DNA from: Sipunculus nudus
Lineage: Eukaryota; Annelida; Sipuncula; Golfingiida; Sipunculidae
Reading direction: 5' to 3'
NCBI GenBank assembly: GCA_026874595.1
Contig: CM049319.1
Coordinates: 62,630,917 to 62,694,916, forward strand
DNA: 64,000 bases
Shown one piece after another: positions 1 to 12,769 of this stretch; position 1 is the stretch's first letter, and each line of letters begins with the position of its first letter. The translations under genes and the position numbers were made by a program. Below the pieces are notes generated by a model. The model did no database searches. It was not told the origin of the DNA and saw nothing but the letters and a program-made list of their open reading frames with translations.

Positions 1-490
1 GCTGAATCCTTACTACATACAATCAAGTTGACTTAATGAAGTGCTATGGTGCAGACACTCACTGTGGGCTGGCTACTGTAAGTTTGAAACTAGTTGAGCA
101 AACACCTGCAACCTTACAGTACCTTGGACTAAGTGAAATTCCCAAGTCACCTTTACCCTGATGGGATAGAACAGTATTGGGAGGAGTCCATTGGTAATAC
201 AGTGGTGTTCCAATATTGTGATATCCCATAATACTTGAAGCCAGGTCTCTAAATTGGTTGAGCTGAAAACCCTGCTTCAGTGGTTTGAACAGGCACCAAA
301 ATGATGGGTCTGAAATGATAATGGCCAGCCAATTAAATCCATAATAAACTACACAGAATTCAAAATTGTTCACATGCCTTATCAACAATAACGAAAATCA
401 CTGGCTATGTGACTGGTCAGATTCTCCTTAATGTTACAAATCGGGAGATGGTTGATCTAAAGATAGATTTTCCTTTGACATTTATTGAGG
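1..490. other. No gene seen
   Basis: Ordinary AT-rich sequence. Short open frames on the minus strand have no recognisable family features. Confidence 0.5.
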
Positions 491-775
491 GTGATGGCGT
501 AATGGTTAAGGCACTGGCCTTGTGACGGCAAGGCTGTGGGTTCATGTCACAATCTGACCCCCCAACTGCGCTAAAACTCCTAGGCAAAGTATTTACCACA
601 AGGGTGCACTCTCTTGACCCCGGAGTGAATGGTACAGGTCATGGGAGGAAGGCAACTTTAGAACGAAATAACCTTCTAGCACCTAGCTTATATGGCTGCT
701 TGGGTTGTCCATCCCTATGGAGTGGAGAAAAGCTACAAGAATACATCCAGAAAGACCAGGAAGGCAAAGTGTAAA
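491..775 (+). mobile_element. tRNA-derived SINE
   Basis: The head reads like a tRNA: an A-box-like TGGCGTAATGGTTAAGG at about 494-510 and a B-box-like GTGGGTTCATGTC at about 536-548, with the usual spacing. A body of about 220 bp follows. The B box has drifted from GGTTCGANTCC, so the copy is old. The 3' boundary is uncertain. Confidence 0.65.
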
Positions 776-858
776 GTCAGATGAGACTGACATCATTGGT
801 GATATCAGACTATAAACCACCACCTCACCATCTTTTACCTTTACATACCGGCTGCACA

Positions 859-1306
859 TGAGATTGATTCCACTGAGATTGATTTCATTGAGATTTGTTC
901 AATTGAGATTGATTCAATTGAGATTTGTTACATTAAGATTGGTTCCATTGAGATTGGTTCCATTAAGATTAGTTCCATTAAGATTAGTTCCATTGAGATT
1001 GGTTCCATTGAGATTTGTTCCATTGAGATTGGTTCCATTAAGATTAGTTCCATATAGATTGGTTCCATTTAGATTGGTTCCATTGAGATTTGTTCAATTG
1101 AGATTTGTTCCATTTAGATTGGTTCCATTGAGATTAGTTCCATTGAGATTGGTTCCATTTAGATTGGTTCCATTGAAATTGGTTCCATTGAGATTTGTTC
1201 CATTTAGATTGGTTCTGTTAAGATCAGTTCCATCGAGATTTGTTCCATTGAGATTGGTTCCATTAAGATTATATCCATTTAGACAGGTTCCATTGAGATT
1301 GGTTCC
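859..1306 (+). repeat. 15-bp minisatellite, about 30 copies
   Basis: Tandem units of the form GGTTCCATTGAGATT, with variants (GTTCAATTG, TTAAGATTAG). The unit length is a multiple of three and lacks stops in one frame. The array therefore stays open from 858 to 1322 and would encode repeating Arg-Leu-Val-Pro-Leu. I read this as a by-product of the array rather than a gene. Confidence 0.95.
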
Positions 1307-1312
1307 AATGTC

Positions 1313-2880
1313 CTGTCAATGATTAAAGAAATAGCACACTCAGGGCTGCATGGCTGAAGCAAGGTCTCTGGTCAACAGAGCCAGGTCTAGATCTTACGGC
1401 AGCAGGATCTAGATCATCAACAAAATTTCAAAGAGGCCTATCCTGTTATCTGCCATCTATTAACTAAAGACAAACCCTTGAACCTTTAATAAAAATGATC
1501 CAGAAAATGCCGATCCCACCACCACACAAGCTGTTTGTTTTGTTTATATCCTTGTGTTTATAACATGTGTGATGCCCACCAAAATAACCCAGACACATTC
1601 AACAAGGACAAGTCAGACACACCAGAGTTTTGCAAAGGGCACAATTGCAAATAGTGTTCTTTCATCTACCACACATATGCAACCAACCCCCTTAGGTTTT
1701 ATGGTTTCATTATTGTCAACAATGGTGCATTTACTAACAGCTAAAATTATAAATAAGCAAGCTCCTACATCCCCTACAGAGGCATCAAGAGAACTTATCC
1801 TTACAGGAATTACCTGAATACAATAGTATGTATGTAAAGTAGGGAAAAAATCACATAATTTCTATAAAAAAAAGGTATATAAAAGCCTGGCTTAAATATT
1901 ATATCAGGGCTCTTCCTACTCAAGGATTAGTCATATTTATTCTACAGTGTCTTTTTTAACCTTCAAAAAATTCTGCTAACAGACAGACAAAACAAATCTG
2001 AAGAGAAAAAAAATCACCTTCCATGAAACTTCAATGCTTTTGAATCATTCGTCCTACGGAAAAGCATTACAAACACAGGTGAGAACATTGGTTCCCACAA
2101 TCTTCCCTGGTATGTTTAAAGTTTTATGGGAAACTCTTCAAAGCTAATTATGAATAATTCTGCTGACACACAAATACAACAAACATGCATTGTTGTTAAT
2201 ATAAAATTCTTTAAATCTTTTGTGGGAAAATAAAAATGTGCAAAAAGATCCTTTTACAACATCATATTCTCATGAAAGTCAATCAGCTCAACCAAAGTTG
2301 GGCTTCAGAGAAGATTCTCGGTAGAATCAATGTTAAGGTTATCGTCCCCGCCAGAAACATTAATTAATATTTTCCAATAAAGGTTTATACACTGAAGCGT
2401 AATTTTTGTACTTCCAAATGTACTGATCTGTGCCATCTATTAATTATCTAATTAACTTAGCTCTTAAATCTTCATCTTCGCCATCAATACTTTTATTTGT
2501 ACAAAGGAGGATGAGTATTTTGAAGTTAAGAAACTGATATGGGATATTAACTCGTACCATTATTGATCATGATGGAGAGAAGTCAACAAGTACAAAAATA
2601 ATTAGTTCTCCCGTGTCGTAATCAGATAATTGTCTGGGGAGTGTAATACATATCATTTTCTATAAAAAGTCAACATGCATGGCAGATGATATAATTGAGT
2701 CATTGAGCGGATCAATTTGTAATTGGCTAATACATAAAACTCCCAGTCCCTGATAGGTGCAGAGCCATCCAATCAATGTCCAACATTCTCTTTTCTGCAG
2801 TGTATGTTGGTTCAGGTCCCTCTGGTGAACTTTTACTGTCTTTAACCAAACAAAGTTATCCTGTTTTGTTTTGTGTAATT
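1313..2880. other. Single-copy DNA, no gene recognised
   Basis: No coding exon or clear repeat. The part at about 2330-2520 has several ATTAATTA/TAATTA motifs and lower repetitiveness (see findings). Confidence 0.5.
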
Positions 2881-3100
2881 AAATAAAAAATATTTATAAA
2901 TTAAAACAAAAGTTTAAAACAGGCAAATATTTATAAAAAAATATAAATATAAAGTTTGGTATAAATAACAAAAAATAAACATACAAAAAATACAGAATGG
3001 ATCATATTACCACTTAATATGGCATTTTACATTAAAAAATATATAAATATATATATTTAAAATAACAAAATAAATATATAAAAAAATGCAGATTAGAGCA
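2881..3100. repeat. AT-rich low-complexity tract
   Basis: Composed almost entirely of A/T runs such as aatatttataaa and atatataaatatat. Confidence 0.85.
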
Positions 3101-3463
3101 ACCACAAGGATTATTCACATACTAATTATATATTAAGCATGTTCAATATACATGAAATATTGTTATTTAAATAAAGTTTTATTGTATCTGTATATAATTC
3201 ATTCTAAAACTGTGTGCTTTCTTAAGTGCATACGTGGGAATAAGCTTGGGCTAGGCGCAATCAGTAGTGCTAAATACACACATAACACATGCCACCTGGT
3301 GGCTTTACCATATGACTTAACAAATCAAGCTGAAAAATTTCAAGCTTCCAAAGATGTCAAATTAGAAGATACTTGGCTGAATGGTTACGATTTGTACCCT
3401 GTTATTACGGATGACTGCTGCTTTGATGGTCTCAAAAATAAAGAAAAAATGCTTAAACATTAA

Positions 3464-3690
3464 AAAAAAATCCAGGTGGCACCGCTAGTCTGCAAGAACT
3501 GATGAAACAGTCCATGATGAATATGCATGCAAAGAATCATGGTGATCAATGCATTAGTTTTTCAGATACTAGAGCTTTTGTAACAAATTTTTAATTATTC
3601 TGGAGGGTAGTTCCAAGCACCAAAGCTCAGGGGATATGGGTAATAAAGACCTAATTTCAGGTTTCAGGATTGTTAGAAAATGATACTCTT
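3464..3690 (+). repeat. Family D dispersed repeat fragment
   Basis: Matches 21280-21640 and 44910-45140: a GGTGGCACC-type core, 'agtct..aagaactgatgaaa', 'atgcattagtttttcagatac' and 'gacctaatttcaggtttc'. It is the reverse complement of the units at 8640-10740. Confidence 0.75.
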
Positions 3691-4110
3691 GCAGAATACT
3701 GAAAATGAAAAAAAAAATCGCAAAAATTAAATTTACACAATTAAGAAAACAACAGTATGCACATAACTAATAACTGGTATCTACCATGAATATGGCTAAA
3801 ATGTGGTCCCTTGTCAGTTAATTAAAATCAGTTATCTTGCAACTTATTTTGACATGAATTTTCTGTATTCTGATCCACTGTGATGTTAAGCCAGGTGATT
3901 TTTCATTTGGTAACCTTATGACATGTTTATTATTTCTGTAACAAAGAGAGAATGGGGAGGAAAACTCCTGAAATAGCTTATTCAAACTTTTTTTTTTCTC
4001 TTTTTTTTTACTTAATTTTAACTTGTAGGAAACGTCTTTGTGAAGTGACAACGCAGGACGGTATTTAGCTGACTATGTGTGTGAAAATATTTATAGTCCT
4101 TATTAGAGGT

Positions 4111-4885
4111 TTAGATCTGACACCCCCTGGTGGTCCAGTCTAACATGATGGTGGTCCAGTCCTGGTGCGAGCCAGGTGTAAGTGGTCCAGTCCAGCGGGT
4201 GGACCAGTCCAAGCTATATCCTGTCCATATCAAAGAAATTAAAATAAATTATAATCATTATTTTTTATTATTATTTAATTTGTAAGTTTTTGTAAATTTA
4301 TGTTCTTTTAATCTAAGTAATTTTTCATTAAATTTGTTGAAATATAAAACACAACTGATTATCACACACACAGCAGACCCTGCAACATATAAATAACAAA
4401 AGAAACATATTACAACCTACAACATGAATCGTAAGACTTAAGTTTAATTTCTTTTTTAATTGGAATTTGCATGACGGTAATTGAGTGTCACTAACACCTG
4501 TGTTATTATGCATATCCTTATACACAATAAATTATGCTATCATCTGTGAATTTGAAACACATCATTCAACCACAGGACTATATATATATAATTCCTCCCC
4601 TGGGATAGGTATTGTAAGGAAGGAAAACTGCAGGGCCTGTGTGGGCTGAAACAGTAATAAAATATCAGGGCAAGCTGATTTTTGACTCAATATTTGCAAG
4701 AAGGGCTGCAGACAAATTTTTTATACATGGGTAGTGTTTCAGTCATATAATACCACATGTATATATTATGTGTAACTTTTATTTGGATCTATTTACCAAA
4801 AGACTAGGCAGAGTGGTCCAGACTGGTCTGGTCCAGGGCTAAGAGGTCCGGTATTTTTTGTAAGCAGTCTGGTCCAGTTCTACCC
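4111..4885. repeat. GGTCCAGTCC motif clusters flanking ~700 bp
   Basis: Clusters of TGGTCCAGTCC-type words occur at 4127-4212 (about four or five copies) and again at 4813-4878. The DNA between them is unremarkable AT-rich sequence. They may be the two ends of one old element, but I cannot define its termini. Confidence 0.4.
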
Positions 4886-4889
4886 AGGA

Positions 4890-7350
4890 TATAGCAAATT
4901 CTACCAAAATATTGACAGAAAGCAAAATTGTTCTTGATCCTGTCACTTCAGTCAACATGCAGTGACAACTTAAAATAGTCCATTTTCTTATATGGTTAAA
5001 TCTATTGTATTACTCAGATTTTATTTTTTAAAATGGTGTCAGTTTACTCCTATATAACTGCTGGAAGAAGTGATTCAGTCACTATAAGTAAATGGTTGAT
5101 TTTCCAATGTTAACTGACTTGGTAAAAAAAATATCTGCAAAAATTAAAATGTGACCCCTTGATGGAACAGACTACAGTTGTAAAAAGATTCCTGAGGCAA
5201 TTATAGGATGAAGAGGGGTTTTGAGGAAATAGCTAGAGTACCAGATACAACTGCCAGTCATGGAAATATCCAAGCATTGTTCTCATAAGCTTCTCCATCT
5301 CAGATTACATCACACAATTCCTGTTATAACAATTTAACCTGCACATCTAAAACTTATTTCCATTCTCACCTGCACAATAAATTATACATTAATACAGGTG
5401 ACATTAATTTGAACGGTAATATAACACCACTTAGCAGTTTGCACATTTTCCGCATTATTAGTTTTCAATCCATGAAAGCAAATTTTACTTTCATGCGACC
5501 TGCCCACTTTGGATTTAGGTTTCAGGATCTATTTCATTTTTGGATCTAATTCACTGCAAAGTACATTGGGACTTAATTTAAATGATAAAAGACGAGCAAT
5601 TAAAATGCAACTGAACACCTGAGCCTTCCCAGAATCCAAATCTCTCCTTGTTGTAATCAGTAAACTTTTATTCTTTGGCCCTGCTGCATGACACCTCTGC
5701 TAGGTTAATTGGCAACACTAATTGCTTGTATGCAAAATGATTGTTCTTGGCTGCTTACTTTTAAAACCCATTACAATAATTTGAATTTGTTGCTTTACTT
5801 TATGGTTTCATATTTCAACATGTCAAATTTCATAGATTACGGCAATATTGGATTAACATCTTTTTATTCTGCATAAGAACTGTTATAATTTATTTCAGAG
5901 CATTTACCATTCTTGATGAGATCTTTGAAATAAGAAAACTGCTGGCAGAGATTCAAGATAAAAGAAATCTTTCATTATGCCCTGGTCAGGCAAATCTCTC
6001 TCAATGTTGCATGGCTCAAAAATGCTTTTCAGGAATTAAACAGATTAAATTTAAGTAAAGTACATCTGACATATTTAATTAATAATTTGAAATCCCAGAA
6101 GTGACCCGATCATATAGCAATATTTTATATCTTTCCCATAGCTCTGATGATCAATCAGTAACTCTATAGCACTACCTTAAAACATTTTGCCGCAGCAGTT
6201 AGAACGTTTACTTATAAATCCTTTTATATAAAATATGTTCATTTTATTTGGGGGAGGATCAAATTATTTGAAAACTAACACCGAAGTCAAACCATGTTAA
6301 AGTTAAATAATTACATTAAAAAGAAACGTTTTGCAACTTAAATAATTATTAACTTTAAAAAAAATTAGAAGCTGCAGCTTTGTGGCATAAAGGATTTCTA
6401 CATTAACGTTAATATAAAATAATAATTGCTGATAAAACATATACAGTGTCAGATAGTAATTTTAAATCTTTAAACTTACCGCATGATCAAATTACATAAT
6501 GAACAGAAAAACTTATAGGAACAACAGTCAAAAATGCCATACTGAGAGTAAGATTTCAACAGAGACAAACAAAGAAATGAAAGTTACTTGCCAAGTTTAC
6601 TATTGCTCGCATGTTTAAACATGTCATTGGCTAAAAGTACTTAATGAAAACTTTAACACAAACTCCAGATCTTGTTGTTAGACATTTTGGTGACATATTG
6701 GTATCATACCTGAGCTTGGTATCTCCACTTCAGACCAAAAAAAGGTTCAAGGTGAGCCAAACCAAGTCCAGCTTACGGTTTAGTCACTGTTGTAATTTCA
6801 TTCCGCTAAAGTGGGCCTATTTTGAAAAACCTGCCATGATCTGAGTAAAATGTGGTTCTAGAATGAGTAAAAAAAAAAACCCCCAAAAAAAACAAATACT
6901 GGCCGATATGATTTAATTTTAGATGGCAGAAGAACCTACTATTACCAGGAACACAAAAGCTTACCTGCATCAAACATGGCCTTGCCACTGAAGCTTTTTT
7001 TATTTGACAGCAGGTAAAACATCTGACTTGTGTGTCACAGGTTGGGGGTTTGAATCTATGATCAGCCTTATTTATATCATCATCTGTTAAACTGGTGTCA
7101 GAAGTGGGATCAAGGGAGTTGGTGTTGTGGCACAATCCCCCAACCATTTCACCTGTGTAACCACCATGAAAGCTTCCTGTATTTTCTGGGGGGAAAAATT
7201 TTCATGGAGAGGGAGCAAATGTAAATGTGCCCAGGAAAGTGTTTGTATAAGCCTTTCCTATGAAGCTTGCTTTAGAGGGGAAGTGGATGGAACATAATGT
7301 AAATTTAATTATTTTACATGGATTGTACAAATAGCTATTATAACTAATCA
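4890..7350. other. Single-copy AT-rich DNA, no gene recognised
   Basis: No coding exon, tandem repeat or structured element seen. Frames in the 6.6-7.1 kb part show no family features. Confidence 0.5.
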
Positions 7351-7353
7351 TCG

Positions 7354-7500
7354 TACTCTCCATGGCTCAGATGATGGCGTTCGGTAGTCTATTGGTGGAA
7401 GAAACGGCTTACCCGGATAAAAACCACACGGGCAACTACAACCCACTCTCATAGCCACATTGGGGATCTAACCTGGGTCGCCAGCAGAGAGAGAACATCT
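7354..7500 (+). mobile_element. SINE-like repeat (copy 1)
   Basis: Shares the order ATGGCTCAGATG(A/G)TGGCGTTC, then 'gtggaggaaac..aacccag/acccgga', then a 'ccagg/cctggGTC' segment with 43145-43300. This is the layout of a common invertebrate SINE body. The termini are not clear. Confidence 0.5.
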
Positions 7501-8639
7501 GCTGTGTGTGTAATTGTTTACAGGTTCGTATCCGTAATTGAGCCTGTTTCTATTTCCTCCCTGTTATACAATCAAGATAACTATACATGTAATGAAGGCC
7601 TAGTTATCTACATCATGTCCTTTGATTATCACAGCTTGGCTACCTTAAAATAAATAAATAACTTGTTTTAAATAAACTAGACACTTTGCAACACACAATA
7701 CACAGGAATTCTTTCAAGCCATTTGAAGCAAGCCGGCTTTTTGCTAAAACAAGTTTAGCGATGAAACTACGCTGATTACTTAAGTTTGTTACACTTGCCA
7801 TAGCTGTATGGCAAACAAGGCTAAAGGCTTTATATTAAACTGTAGTAAAACAAATTTGACTAAATTAAAATAAACCAAGCATTTTCTTTGTGTGTGTGAA
7901 ACTCACAAAGAAGTTGCATGACTCTGAAGAAAGCCTGGTGAAGATCATCATCTGCAGGTGTGACATAGCTGTAAATTAGTGAAAAGAACAATCTAGTATT
8001 AAGTGCTTGTTAATGAAAATATTCTGTGGCAGCCGAAGAAAATGCTGTATATACCCTAGTGCCCCCAGACTCTCTTACAAGTTGAAAATTGTTCAGGTGT
8101 GATCGCTTGGCAAAAATCATTTTTAATAGATATATTACAGGTCTCCCATAAGACTCCATGAAGAAATCTAGGAATTTGATAGAGCTCTTGCGAATAAAAT
8201 ATAGGATTTTATTGAAATATTCAGCCTGATATATAGGAAAAATATAGAAGTTTTAACTGCACAATTGTGTTTAACCTGTTTACTTAATATGATCATCATC
8301 TGCATTGTAAAATCTGTATCAGATGATCGTGTCTGGAAAGCTGAGAGGTAAATTCTTGGTTTTCTGTACTGGTGGCCAATTTGATCACTGGCATGGCCAC
8401 AAGAGGCAGTTGTAGTGGCCAGTCTTAGGTTGGTGTATTTTTCCAGTGTCCTCCACCCCTAAAGACAATCAAATTAACTATAGGGAAAATATAATAGTTT
8501 TCACTGCACAATTCATCACATTATCTACCTTTTTTATGTTATGTTCTGTATCACCCTGTAAAGTGCACAATATGAATGTACATTATTAATAAGCAAATTT
8601 GTGGAAACTATGTCCTCTGCTTTTACCTCTTGTTGTTTT
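7501..8639. other. No gene seen
   Basis: AT-rich single-copy sequence. It contains a 9-bp perfect stem (TTCTTTGTG/CACAAAGAA, about 7883-7911) with an 11-nt spacer. Nothing else is notable. Confidence 0.5.
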
Positions 8640-10740
8640 AGCTTCAATGTTTTAGTTTTGATTTTCCCCTGAAGATGTCTCCACATGTCACAGTGCCTGT
8701 GTCTAAGTTTTCACTTTCCCCTGAAGATGTCACCACGTTATAATTTTTCTTGTGAACTGGGAACAAGAGGGAACATTTTTTGTTTTGGAGCTTGTGATAA
8801 TAAATTTCAGACAGATACTCCAAAACCAAAGATCTCCTTTGAAATAAAGATTGATCATGGAGTGTTTCATCAGTTTCTGCAGACTGGTGGCGCTACCTAT
8901 ATTTTTTTGCTTTGCAGTCATCTGATAACAGGGCAAAAATCTTAATGACTAGACCTAGAATATTCTTTCTTGACATGCAGGGAGGCACATGAAATGTCTC
9001 CTTGGAAACCTGGAATTAGATCTCTACCACCCAAAACCTCTGAGCTATGGGGCTTTGAAGTACCCCCTCCCCCCAGAATAATGGAAAATTTGATACAAAA
9101 GCTCAAGTATCTGAACAACTAATACAGTGATCACAATGATTCTTTGCACAGACATTGATCAAGGAGTGTTTTATTAGTTTTTGTTGACTGGTGGTGCCAC
9201 CTGTATTTTTTCATTTTTTTTCTCTAATTTTGAGACCTTAAAAGATGTGGTCATCTGTTAACAGGGCACAAATTGTGACGACTAGACCTAGAATATTCTT
9301 TCTTGACATGCAGGGAGGCACATGAAATGTCTCCTTGGAAACCTGAAATTAGATCTCTGTTACCTATAACCTCTGATCGATCTAAGGAGCTTCAAGAATA
9401 ATGGAAAATTTGATACAAAAGCACACATACTAATGCATTGATCACCATAATTCTTTGCATGGATATTGATCAAGGAGTGTTTCATCAGTTCTGCAGTCTG
9501 GTGGCGCCACCTGTATTTTTTCAATTTTTTATGATTTTTTTCTCTATTTTTTATACCTTTAAAGATGCAATCATCTGTTAATAGGGCACAAATCATTATA
9601 ACTGGACCTAGAATCTTCTTTCTTGACATACAGGAAGGCAAATGAAAAGACTCCTTGGAAACCTGAAATTAGTTCTCTGTTACCCATAACCCCTGAGCTA
9701 TTAGGCTTCAAGTCCCCCCCCCCACCCCCCACCCAATATAATGGAAAATTTGATACAAAAGCTCTAGTATCTGCACAACTACTGCATTGACCACCATGAT
9801 TCTTTACATGCATATTCATCAAAGTGATTCAGTAGTATCTGCAGACTGGTGGTGCCAGCTGTATTTTTTATTTTTTTTTAACAATTTTTTTTTCTCTGTG
9901 TTTCGACACCTTCAAAGATGAGGTCATCTGTTAACAGGGCACAAATCTTAACCATTAGACCTGGAATCTTCTCACTTAACATCCCTGGAGGTCCATGAAA
10001 AATCTCCATGGAAACCTGAAATTATCTTTGTTACCCATGATCTCCTAGCTATGGGGCTCAGAAGTACTAGCTATTGGGCTCAGAGTGACCCCCAGAAAAA
10101 CTAAAAATTTGATACAAAAGCTCCAGTATCTGAACAGCTCATGCACTGACTACCATAATTCTTTGCTGGCATATTCATCATTTCTTACAGACTGGTGGTG
10201 CCATCTGGTTTTTTTCAATTTTTACAAATTTTCTCTCTATTTAAGCATTGGACCTGGAATTTTCTAACTTAACATCCTCAGAGTTCCTCAAAAGTTCTCT
10301 TCAAATACCTGAATTTAGGTCTTTATTACCCATGTTCTCTGAGCTATGGGGCTCAGAACCCCCAGAATAATAGAAGTTTGATACAAAAGGTCCAGTATTT
10401 AAACATCAAATGCATTAATTGCCATGATTCTCTGCATTCATATTGATCAAGGAGTGTTTTGTCAGGTCCTGCAGACTGGTGGTGCAACCTGGATTCCTTT
10501 TAGAATTTTAACACATTTTTTTGAGACCTTTAAAATTGTGGTTTTCTGTTAACAGGGCAAAATGTTAATGTTGGTCCTAGAATCTTCTAACTTGATATCC
10601 AAGGAGGTATGTGAATAATTTCCTTGTAAACCTGAAATTAGGTTTCTGTTACCCATACTCTCTGAGCTATGGGGCTACTATGCACCTTCCAGCATAATTG
10701 AAAATTTGATACCAAAGCAGGGCACAAGTCATCACCATTG
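8640..10740 (-). repeat. Family D tandem array, ~300-350 bp units
   Basis: About six or seven diverged units. Each runs 'gatcaaggagtgtttcat', 'gactggtggcgccacctgtat', 'gtcatctgttaacagggcac', 'ctagaatcttctttcttgac', 'cttggaaacctgaaattag', 'gagctatggggct', 'ggaaaatttgatacaaaag'. The first three copies of the gagtgttt landmark fall at about 8860, 9164 and 9473. The array is the reverse complement of the plus-strand family D copies at 21.3, 44-45, 46.7-47.4 and 50.0 kb. Confidence 0.9.
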
Positions 10741-11340
10741 GCCCTATAGTTAGGGCCCCACTTGAAAAGAGGGTGCCCTATAGTTATCAACCTGTCTGTC
10801 TGTCTGTCTGTCCAGCTGTCCGTCTGTCTGTCGTGCTGTCTGTCCTTCCATTCACAAATTCTTTCCCGGATGATAACTCCAGTTAGGATTGACGGATTGA
10901 GATCAAACCTGAAATATGTATTAACCATCAATTACGGAAGCTCCCTATTGATTTTGGGGTCCGGAGGTCAAAGGTAAAAAAAGTTATTCACAGTTTGGTG
11001 TTAAATGTTAGGTCCCTCTTTCAGCAGGGCAGAAATCATATTTGTAACCATAATTGTTTGTTTTACCTAAACAGTACGACAGGTCCTCATGTCACCAGCA
11101 ACTAAGCATGATATATGGTCATAGTCAGCCATTTTTCGGTAACTTATGCGGTAAAAACCATTACTGAACACCTAGAAAGGTTGCGCTCTCTAAGCAAATA
11201 TGCATGCAAAAGGACACACATTGTTAACACAATAACTGGTAAAAAGTATTTCATACAAGGTCCCCAGACTCTTGGCAGTGATGGACCTTTAGATGGCCTA
11301 CATCATGTTTGAAGATGGGTGACCTTGATGGTTTTTCAAG
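10740..11340 (+). repeat. Bivalve-type dispersed repeat with TCTG microsatellite
   Basis: Starts with an imperfect duplication around 'ggtgccctatagttatcaa', then (TCTG)n at about 10793-10845, then 'ggatgataactccagttaggattgacgg' and 'ggggtccggaggtcaaagg'. Related text recurs at 11540-11700. This is a non-coding repeat typical of molluscan genomes. Confidence 0.65.
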
Positions 11341-11344
11341 GTCA

Positions 11345-12600
11345 CAGAGGTGATAATGCTGAAATGATGTTAACCAAATAGCTCACAAACAATTTGACTA
11401 ACACTCACTGAACTTGCACCAGTAATGTTTGTTATGAAGGGCTAGGTCAAGTTCGAAGATGGATGACCTTGACAGAGGCGATAATTCTCAAATGATGTTA
11501 ATGCAATAACTCTCAAAGAATTTAATGAACAATCAAATTTGTTTCTGCATAATAACTCCCCTCACATATGATGGATAAGATTCAAACATAATATGTATCA
11601 CCCATATGGCCTAAGGGAGAAGCTTATTGATATTTGGGTCAGAAGGAAAAAAAAAAGTAATACACAGTTTGGTGTTCAGTTGCTGATGTCTCCTTCAGTA
11701 GGTCATAAATGGATGAATCTTTTTTGGCTGATTATGAATCGTTTATAATCAATGATTGGTCTTGTTGCTATACAAATGATCTGATGTTGATCATATTTGC
11801 AGTGCCGTAATCAATCGTAAATTTTTGCACATAACTTTGGCTTTTGTGTTGAGGAAATGTGTGCTTTTATATACACTATGCAAGCAAACTAGAGAAAAGT
11901 TTGCGTGAACTAAAAAATCTGCTGAATCCTATGTCACTACAAAGACAGTGTTGCCCCTTGTGTTAGTGATGCCCAGCTTCACTACATAGGCAAACATATT
12001 AGTTGAAATAATGTGCAGGTCTATTCATACTTCAAAAACACCAATTATTTCTGATTATCAGTTGGTAGAAGTCAATCAATCTTTACTTATGAGCCATCAT
12101 GAAATTACAAACTATTTCCAGACACTAGCCTTAACCACTAGGTTTCATTCCACCCCTGATTCTGTTTATCACTTTATTGCATGACCTATATGCCACTCGA
12201 AACATCATATAGTATTCTCACTGTTCCATGTTATGGACCATCAGTGTCTTAGATACTAAATCTATGCGATTCGGATCTTAAATATCTTGGCTAAATATTG
12301 TCCAGTGAAAAATACATTTGCTTTCTCCAAAAGAATAAACAACACATCCATCAAAACATCAAAATCTCACAACTTATTGTTTAAGGACACAGAGCACACA
12401 GTGGGCTAAACAACAAGAGGGCCAACCTACTATGGGATGATACTATAACTTTCCTGGCACTATTCACAAGTCTATAGGTGTCATTCAAACACTTTGCATA
12501 TTCCTTCATTGATAAACCTTTTTCATGTTAAAATTAATACACAACTCTAACAGGAAGTGTTGTTATATATTGTAACCAAATTGCCCTTGCATGACCTAAA
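11345..12600. other. Degenerate repeat then single-copy DNA
   Basis: 11345-11700 continues the family before it ('gaagatgggtgaccttgatgg' twice, 'cagtttggtgtt'). Beyond that I see no gene or element. Confidence 0.5.
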
Positions 12601-12612
12601 ACTAAGAGCCAC

Positions 12613-12759
12613 TTATAATCCCTTGACATTCAAACCCCAGGGCTCTGGTTGCATTTTTACGACAGCGATCCGACCACAAAGGGTCAACGCATCTCCAATA
12701 GCAGCGCAAGCTTCTGCAAAGCTGTCTAAACAGACCTCCCCTGAATTCACAGATGAGAA
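12613..12759 (-). other. GC-richer open segment, possible exon or relic
   Basis: A 48-codon minus-strand frame between stops includes VCLDSFAEACAAIGDALTLC and then GRIAVVKMQPEPWGLNVKG before TAA. Composition is near 50% GC in surroundings of about 35%. The overlapping plus frame is also open (12557-12763). A weak acceptor (ctcatctgtgaattcag) could precede the minus-strand frame. I do not recognise the peptide. It may be a coding relic, an exon of an unknown gene, or chance. Confidence 0.2.
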
Positions 12760-12769
12760 TTAGTTTTTA

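Noticed and set aside
59-388. 109-codon minus-strand frame as a gene
   Set aside because: No recognisable domain, no splice or start context, and this length can occur by chance.
491-560. Functional tRNA gene
   Set aside because: Only box A/B-like words remain. No acceptor stem pairing and it continues into a SINE body.
858-1322. 154-codon plus-strand frame as a protein-coding gene
   Set aside because: It is wholly the 15-bp minisatellite read in its one open frame. No flanking coding sequence or splice signals.
10638-10931. Frame rich in 'DRQTDSWTDRQTD'
   Set aside because: Comes from the (TCTG)n microsatellite within a dispersed repeat.
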